From NCBI GenBank assembly GCA_022225965.2, contig JAKJXP020000169.1, positions 1-60,228 of the forward strand: a DNA stretch of 60,228 nt, given 5' to 3'. This document shows, piece by piece, positions 56,172 through 60,228 of this stretch; positions within the stretch are counted from its first letter, which is position 1, and the number at the start of each line of letters is the position of its first letter. The notes under the pieces are model-generated. The model was not told where the DNA came from. It searched no databases and saw nothing but the letters and a program-made list of their open reading frames with translations. This DNA is from Diatrype stigma (lineage: Eukaryota > Ascomycota > Sordariomycetes > Xylariales > Diatrypaceae). A program made the position numbers and the translations under genes.

Positions 56172-57764
56172 CTAGGTTTTAGTGCCCACTGCGCCAATGA
56201 CCCGATAATTAGTATAATCTGTATTGTCCGCTTTCTCATCCCCTCCCCAAGCGTACTCGATAATTTCCACTTCACCATCTGATCCTGACGTATCCTGGAC
56301 GCAATACACTCTCCTCCCCTGGTTGACAGCCATGCTACCGCGAGCGGCACAATTCCCCAGCGCCTCGACCTTATCCCCCGCCGTCCAAGCGCCCTCTCGG
56401 AAGTACGTCGAGAAGATCCCGGGGCTGGTCTCGTCGCGACCCACGGTCAGGACCTGGAACCCGAGCGCCCCGTCGGCAGCGAGGGCCAGGCCCGTATCGT
56501 TCGCGCCCGTCGAGAAGGCCACGATAGACCCGCGAGCGCGCAGATCCCCCCGGTCCAGCGAAGCCTGCCGGTAGCCGCTCGCGCCGTCGTAGACGATCTG
56601 CGTGAGCACGCCCGCGCTGGACTGGAAGAACAGGCTGATGCTCTGCCCGGATGCATCGGTGGCCGCGGCGGCCGCGACCGCGAGCGACGTGTTCGCGGCG
56701 GGCAGCCCGATGCCGTTGACGAAGTCGACGAACTCCCACCCGGGGGCGCCGGCGTCCGCCGTCGGCGTGCGGTACGCGCCGCTGAGCCGCCCGGCCGACG
56801 TCTGGCAGAAGTAGTAGGTCCAGGGGACGCAGCTGTCGCATTGCTTGGCGTAGGAGACGATGGACTCGCCGGATCCGGCCGTGGTGAAGTCCTCCCTCCG
56901 GTACTTCTCTATCCACTTGCCGGGGGCGACGGGCTTGTCGGTCGTGATGTTGCTGCTGTACATGATGCTCCGAACGGTGTCGCTGGCGTTCTGCCAGTAG
57001 ATGTGCACGTCGCGTTTCTGTTGGGCGACATGTAGGTGGTCAGTAGCTACAATCAGTTGCCGCCCAGGAGCGTTATGGCGAAGGTAGTCTCTGTGATATG
57101 GGATGCTTCCACTGACCTCATCGCTATGTCTGTATACATCGATGCTCAACGCGGTTCCCAATCGAATCTCGTCTAAGCTATCCCTAATGGTGCCGTCCAG
57201 GAGTGGGGAAACCACCCACTGTTGATGAGACGAATTCCATGCCGACAAGTAGATGGCATGGTTGTTAAGCTGGTATACGACGAGATAGTTGTCGTTGCCG
57301 TATGCGTCGACGAAATTGGCTGAGGAAATCCTCGTCGTTGGTAAGATCGCTGTTGCTTCCGGGCCCCCGTTTTCTCGAGGTAAGCCTGAGCTTGTGGCAT
57401 CCGGGGATTCGATGCTCGACTCATGGTGGTTCTTTCGACTAGAAACGACACCCCCAACTGTTCCCGCGATGATGCCTGCTATGACAAGGACACTTATGGC
57501 CGCTACGATCCAGAATTTCCGTTTGCGGAGGCCGCATAGTGTAGGTTGAGCGGTACTTCCGCTCCGTGATGTTTCCGCTTGCTTTGCCCCTGGATGCACG
57601 GGAGTATACGGTACCACCTCTGGGTAGTTCGACGCAGTCGGTGGACTTGAATCTAATTCCGGCAATCTTTGATCATCGACCTCAAGGGTACTATAATCTG
57701 TTGGACTTGCCTCATAGCTCATTGCTGCTAACTGCTTGGATCTCGGGTCGTCATGGTCATCCAT
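56172..57764 (-). CDS. Membrane-anchored fucose-specific lectin-like protein
   Basis: Two exons on the minus strand, 57764-57117 and 57017-56172, with a 99-bp intron (GTCAGT...CAACAG, TACTGAC branch site), encode 497 residues. The N-terminal ~75 residues are cytosolic and Pro/Ser/Asp-rich. A single type II signal anchor (FWIVAAISVLVIAGIIAGTV) is followed by a Ser/Asn-rich stalk. The extracellular part, about 310 residues, has repeated propeller-type blades: LVVYQLNNHAIYLSAWN, RDVHIYWQNASDTVRSIMYS, GQSISLFFQSSAGVLTQIVY and DGALGFQVLTVGRDE, resembling fungal fucose-specific lectins of the Aleuria AAL fold. Several N-glycosylation sites occur. The intron is a multiple of three with no stop, so both spliced and retained forms can be read. 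I chose MDDHDD as the start; another in-frame Met exists at 57872. Ligand binding is not established. Confidence 0.8.
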   Translation of the reverse strand: MDDHDDPRSKQLAAMSYEASPTDYSTLEVDDQRLPELDSSPPTASNYPEVVPYTPVHPGAKQAETSRSGSTAQPTLCGLRKRKFWIVAAISVLVIAGIIAGTVGGVVSSRKNHHESSIESPDATSSGLPRENGGPEATAILPTTRISSANFVDAYGNDNYLVVYQLNNHAIYLSAWNSSHQQWVVSPLLDGTIRDSLDEIRLGTALSIDVYRHSDEVSGSIPYHRDYLRHNAPGRQLIVATDHLHVAQQKRDVHIYWQNASDTVRSIMYSSNITTDKPVAPGKWIEKYRREDFTTAGSGESIVSYAKQCDSCVPWTYYFCQTSAGRLSGAYRTPTADAGAPGWEFVDFVNGIGLPAANTSLAVAAAAATDASGQSISLFFQSSAGVLTQIVYDGASGYRQASLDRGDLRARGSIVAFSTGANDTGLALAADGALGFQVLTVGRDETSPGIFSTYFREGAWTAGDKVEALGNCAARGSMAVNQGRRVYCVQDTSGSDGEVEIIEYAWGGDEKADNTDYTNYRVIGAVGTKT

Positions 57765-58570
57765 TGGTTGAGAAAGTGAAGACGGGATTTTGAAAAAGAG
57801 TCTAGATACTCTATGCAAGAAAGCATTGGTAATATCGACAAGAATCACTTGGGACTGCCTAGCGACTAGCATAACCTGAAGGTAAGCTCCTCGTTCCCGC
57901 CCTACTCTCGGACGCCCACTGAGACGCTCACCTCATATTGGGTGCTACAAGGCGTTCTTATTGCGGTGGCCAATTATTTTAGAGAATAAAACACGTCTAT
58001 GCAACACCGGACGAGGACGTGGCGGGAGTATCTGCTACCGATATATTTCGGCCAATACTTTGCTGTGTGGCGCCGGCGCCGTTGTGTCTCCAAAACCTAC
58101 AGCTTGCAGCATCTTGTTCAGCCCGGGGTTGGAAAGGAGGGTAGCGCATCCTCTCAACTGAAAATCTAACTTATAGCGCACCGCCAGCCGCACCCAGCCT
58201 TACCGTAGGACGAATTGGAATTCGAGAACTAACTTGGTGTTGTGCCATAAGCACTGAAAATACTACGCGATATGCATGTAATCAGCGAGGAATCCGACGA
58301 GCCTGAACCAATGAGAACCCCCCCCCCCTCCTCACGGGACATCGACGAGTCGACGACTACGGCTTTGCGTTTTTGACGCGTCATCGTACAACCAATACCC
58401 AAAGTTATACTACGAGATATAGGGGGCTAAGTGTCACCTTGCCAGCCTTTCTTACGTGACACAAGTGAAAATGACTGAATTCTACCCGTTAGAGATTTGT
58501 GACTTTAAGGGGATAAGGGCACGTATACGATATATACCTCTATTTACGCAGTATTAGCTACGCCTTGCCG
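57765..58570. other. Upstream region of the lectin-like gene, up to the compositional boundary
   Basis: Probable promoter and flanking sequence with no gene. Base composition is ordinary until about 58560. Confidence 0.5.
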
Positions 58571-58591
58571 TGGGTAACCAATGGGTAACCA
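58571..58591 (+). repeat. 10-bp direct repeat at the AT-rich boundary
   Basis: TGGGTAACCA occurs at 58571-58580 and again at 58582-58591, with one base between, exactly where the sequence turns AT-rich. Confidence 0.85.
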
Positions 58592-60228
58592 TTAAAAAAC
58601 CGTTGTAATTATCCCTATTAGTGGATAATTATTAGTAATATAAGCTATTAACCGATTACTTATTAATTAAAATAATTAATTATTAATTACTTATTAATTA
58701 AAATAATAACTATTAATTACTTATTAATTAATAATTTAATAAATGAATAATTAATAATTATTTATTTGGATAATTTATATATACGAATTTATTTTATTCG
58801 TATAATAAAACGTTTTATAAAATAAGATTAAAACATCGTAATTAAGTTAAAATTTAAACGTAATATTTAATGCGCGTATTAATTTACGTATTAATTTACG
58901 TATTAAACTTTATTAAAAGCTTTATCGAAAATACGTAATTCCTTTTAAATATAACGTTTTTCATTTTTTTTAAGCTTTTTATTTTTTAAAGCTATTATAA
59001 ATTCCTTAGGTTTGGCGTTTTGGCTTACGGATATTTTTTTCGTCCGACGTTCGAAAAACTGTTGGTTTTTTTTATTATGTAGCTTTTTAATTATCCGAAT
59101 ACGTATAACATTTTTAGTTTTAGCATTTTGTTTATTTCATTTATTTATAGTTACGAAAGAACTCGTAGGTTTTGCCGTAAGGCCGAAATAATTTAAATTA
59201 ATAGGATTCATAATTCGGCGAATTTAATAAGTTAGTTATATATTTTTCGCTTAAATAATAATACGCTTGCCGTAAATAATACATAAATTAATAGCTATAA
59301 GCAATTAATATACGGATTAATACGCGGATTAATATACGAATTAATACGTAACTTATTAATTACAAAAATAATAATAATTTTTTTTGCAGCTTTTTATAAC
59401 GCTTTTAAGGCAATAATTTATATTCGAATATTTAAATGTAAGTTTTAAGCAATTTTTCGAATTAATCGTTAAAAAAACGTTTTTAAAATCGCCGGCTTTT
59501 CATAAGCTTTTTTTTGCTTAAAACGAATTTTTCGAAATGCAACGGTTATATTAAATTAACGTTTTTTTAATAAATAAAATACGAAAATAATTTAATATTT
59601 ACTATTAGGCTTAAAACGGCGGCGTTTTATATCTGGCTTTTTAAGTATTGCCTTATCTTTGGCCATATTTTTGCCTTTATTTTTGCTTATGTTTTTATTT
59701 TTGCCTTTGTTTTTGGCCGCATTTGGCTTAGCTATTAAGCGATTAATACGTCGATTAATACGTTAATTAATACGCAAAAAAAGCAATAACATATCGATTT
59801 ATTTCGTACGTGCCATAATGGCCGCAAAACCCGGAAATCGGCCAAATAAGCGACCAAAACGGAAAGTATTAATTAATTTTAATCTAAATCGGGGGTTTTA
59901 CGAAAACGCGACGAAGAAAAAATCTTGGCGGAATTAAAGGTTAAAAGAAAAAGTAATTACGATATATATAGCCAGAATTACGTTAATATATATTTTAATG
60001 GGTCCGCCAGCTGTAAAATATAAAACGCGGCTATTAGCGATTAGCAATGGCTATAATAAATTGGTTATAAAATCCTATATCGAAATATATATATATATAT
60101 ATATATTATACTTATAATATTAACTTTAAAAAATAATAAAAGTTTAAAATTTATAATATTTTTTAATATTTAAATTATTTTAAAATATTTTTATTTTAAA
60201 ATACTTTTTAAATTATATAATAATAAAT
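58592..60228. repeat. AT-rich, RIP-type degenerate sequence
   Basis: From here to the window end the sequence is dominated by A and T, full of stops in all frames (TTAATTA, TTATTAATTA). The remaining C is mostly in CG or AC context (ACGTATTAATTTACG) while CA and TG dinucleotides are scarce, the pattern left by RIP acting on CpA. It is presumably a mutated transposable element or repeat, but no ancestral protein can be read. An AT microsatellite lies at about 60085-60107. Confidence 0.75.

Overview
The window is nuclear DNA of a filamentous ascomycete (Pezizomycotina, most likely a Sordariomycete; the class is an inference). Evidence: protein genes carry short GT...AG introns, several with CTAAC-like branch sites; codon usage is GC-rich; there are fungus-specific families (AA9 lytic polysaccharide monooxygenases, a fungal rhodopsin-like membrane protein, a fungal protoglobin, an FCY2-type permease). 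The last ~1.6 kb is extremely AT-rich, of the kind produced by repeat-induced point mutation (RIP).

Layout. 0.1-1.6 kb: NatC catalytic subunit NAA30 on the minus strand, followed in the same frame by an unexplained 151-codon open extension. 2.0-2.6 kb: a MITE-like element and a nearly perfect 109-bp palindrome. 3.2-5.5 kb: PDAT/LRO1 acyltransferase. 6.2-7.6 kb: THUMP protein TAN1. 7.6-12 kb: no recognisable gene. 12.1-14.0 kb: a degenerate APH-fold kinase-like protein. 14.9-16.4 kb: rhodopsin-like seven-helix protein. 18.3-20.2 kb: purine-cytosine permease. 20.7-21.1 kb: a pogo/Fot-type MITE. 22.6-30.3 kb: two AA9 LPMOs bracketing an ABM-domain protein and an SDR oxidoreductase. 31.4-34.6 kb: mitochondrial acyl carrier protein and the 23-kDa complex I subunit. 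35.3 kb: an intron-containing tRNA-Ser(AGA). 37.7-39.0 kb: O-methyltransferase. 39.3-41.8 kb: GH36 alpha-galactosidase. 43.2-44.2 kb: protoglobin. 44-50.6 kb: gene-poor, with one tRNA-like relic. 50.6-53.3 kb: FCP1 CTD phosphatase. 54.2-55.3 kb: complex I subunit NDUFA13/GRIM-19. 56.2-57.8 kb: membrane-anchored fucose-lectin-like propeller protein. From about 58.6 kb: AT-rich block.

How it fits together. The window mixes housekeeping genes (NAA30, LRO1, TAN1, ACP, two core or accessory complex I subunits, FCP1) with accessory functions: plant-biomass oxidation and hydrolysis (two AA9 enzymes, GH36), nucleobase uptake, small-molecule redox and methylation, and membrane sensing. ACP, NDUFS8 and NDUFA13 all serve respiratory complex I and lie within 24 kb. 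Spliced gene models were built by hand from splice sites; every multi-exon model below closes in frame.

I did not find a clearly new multi-gene system. The most unusual items are the open extension behind NAA30, the 109-bp palindrome beside a MITE, the kinase-like protein lacking its key residues, the in-frame skippable intron in the lectin gene, and the sharp RIP-type compositional boundary.
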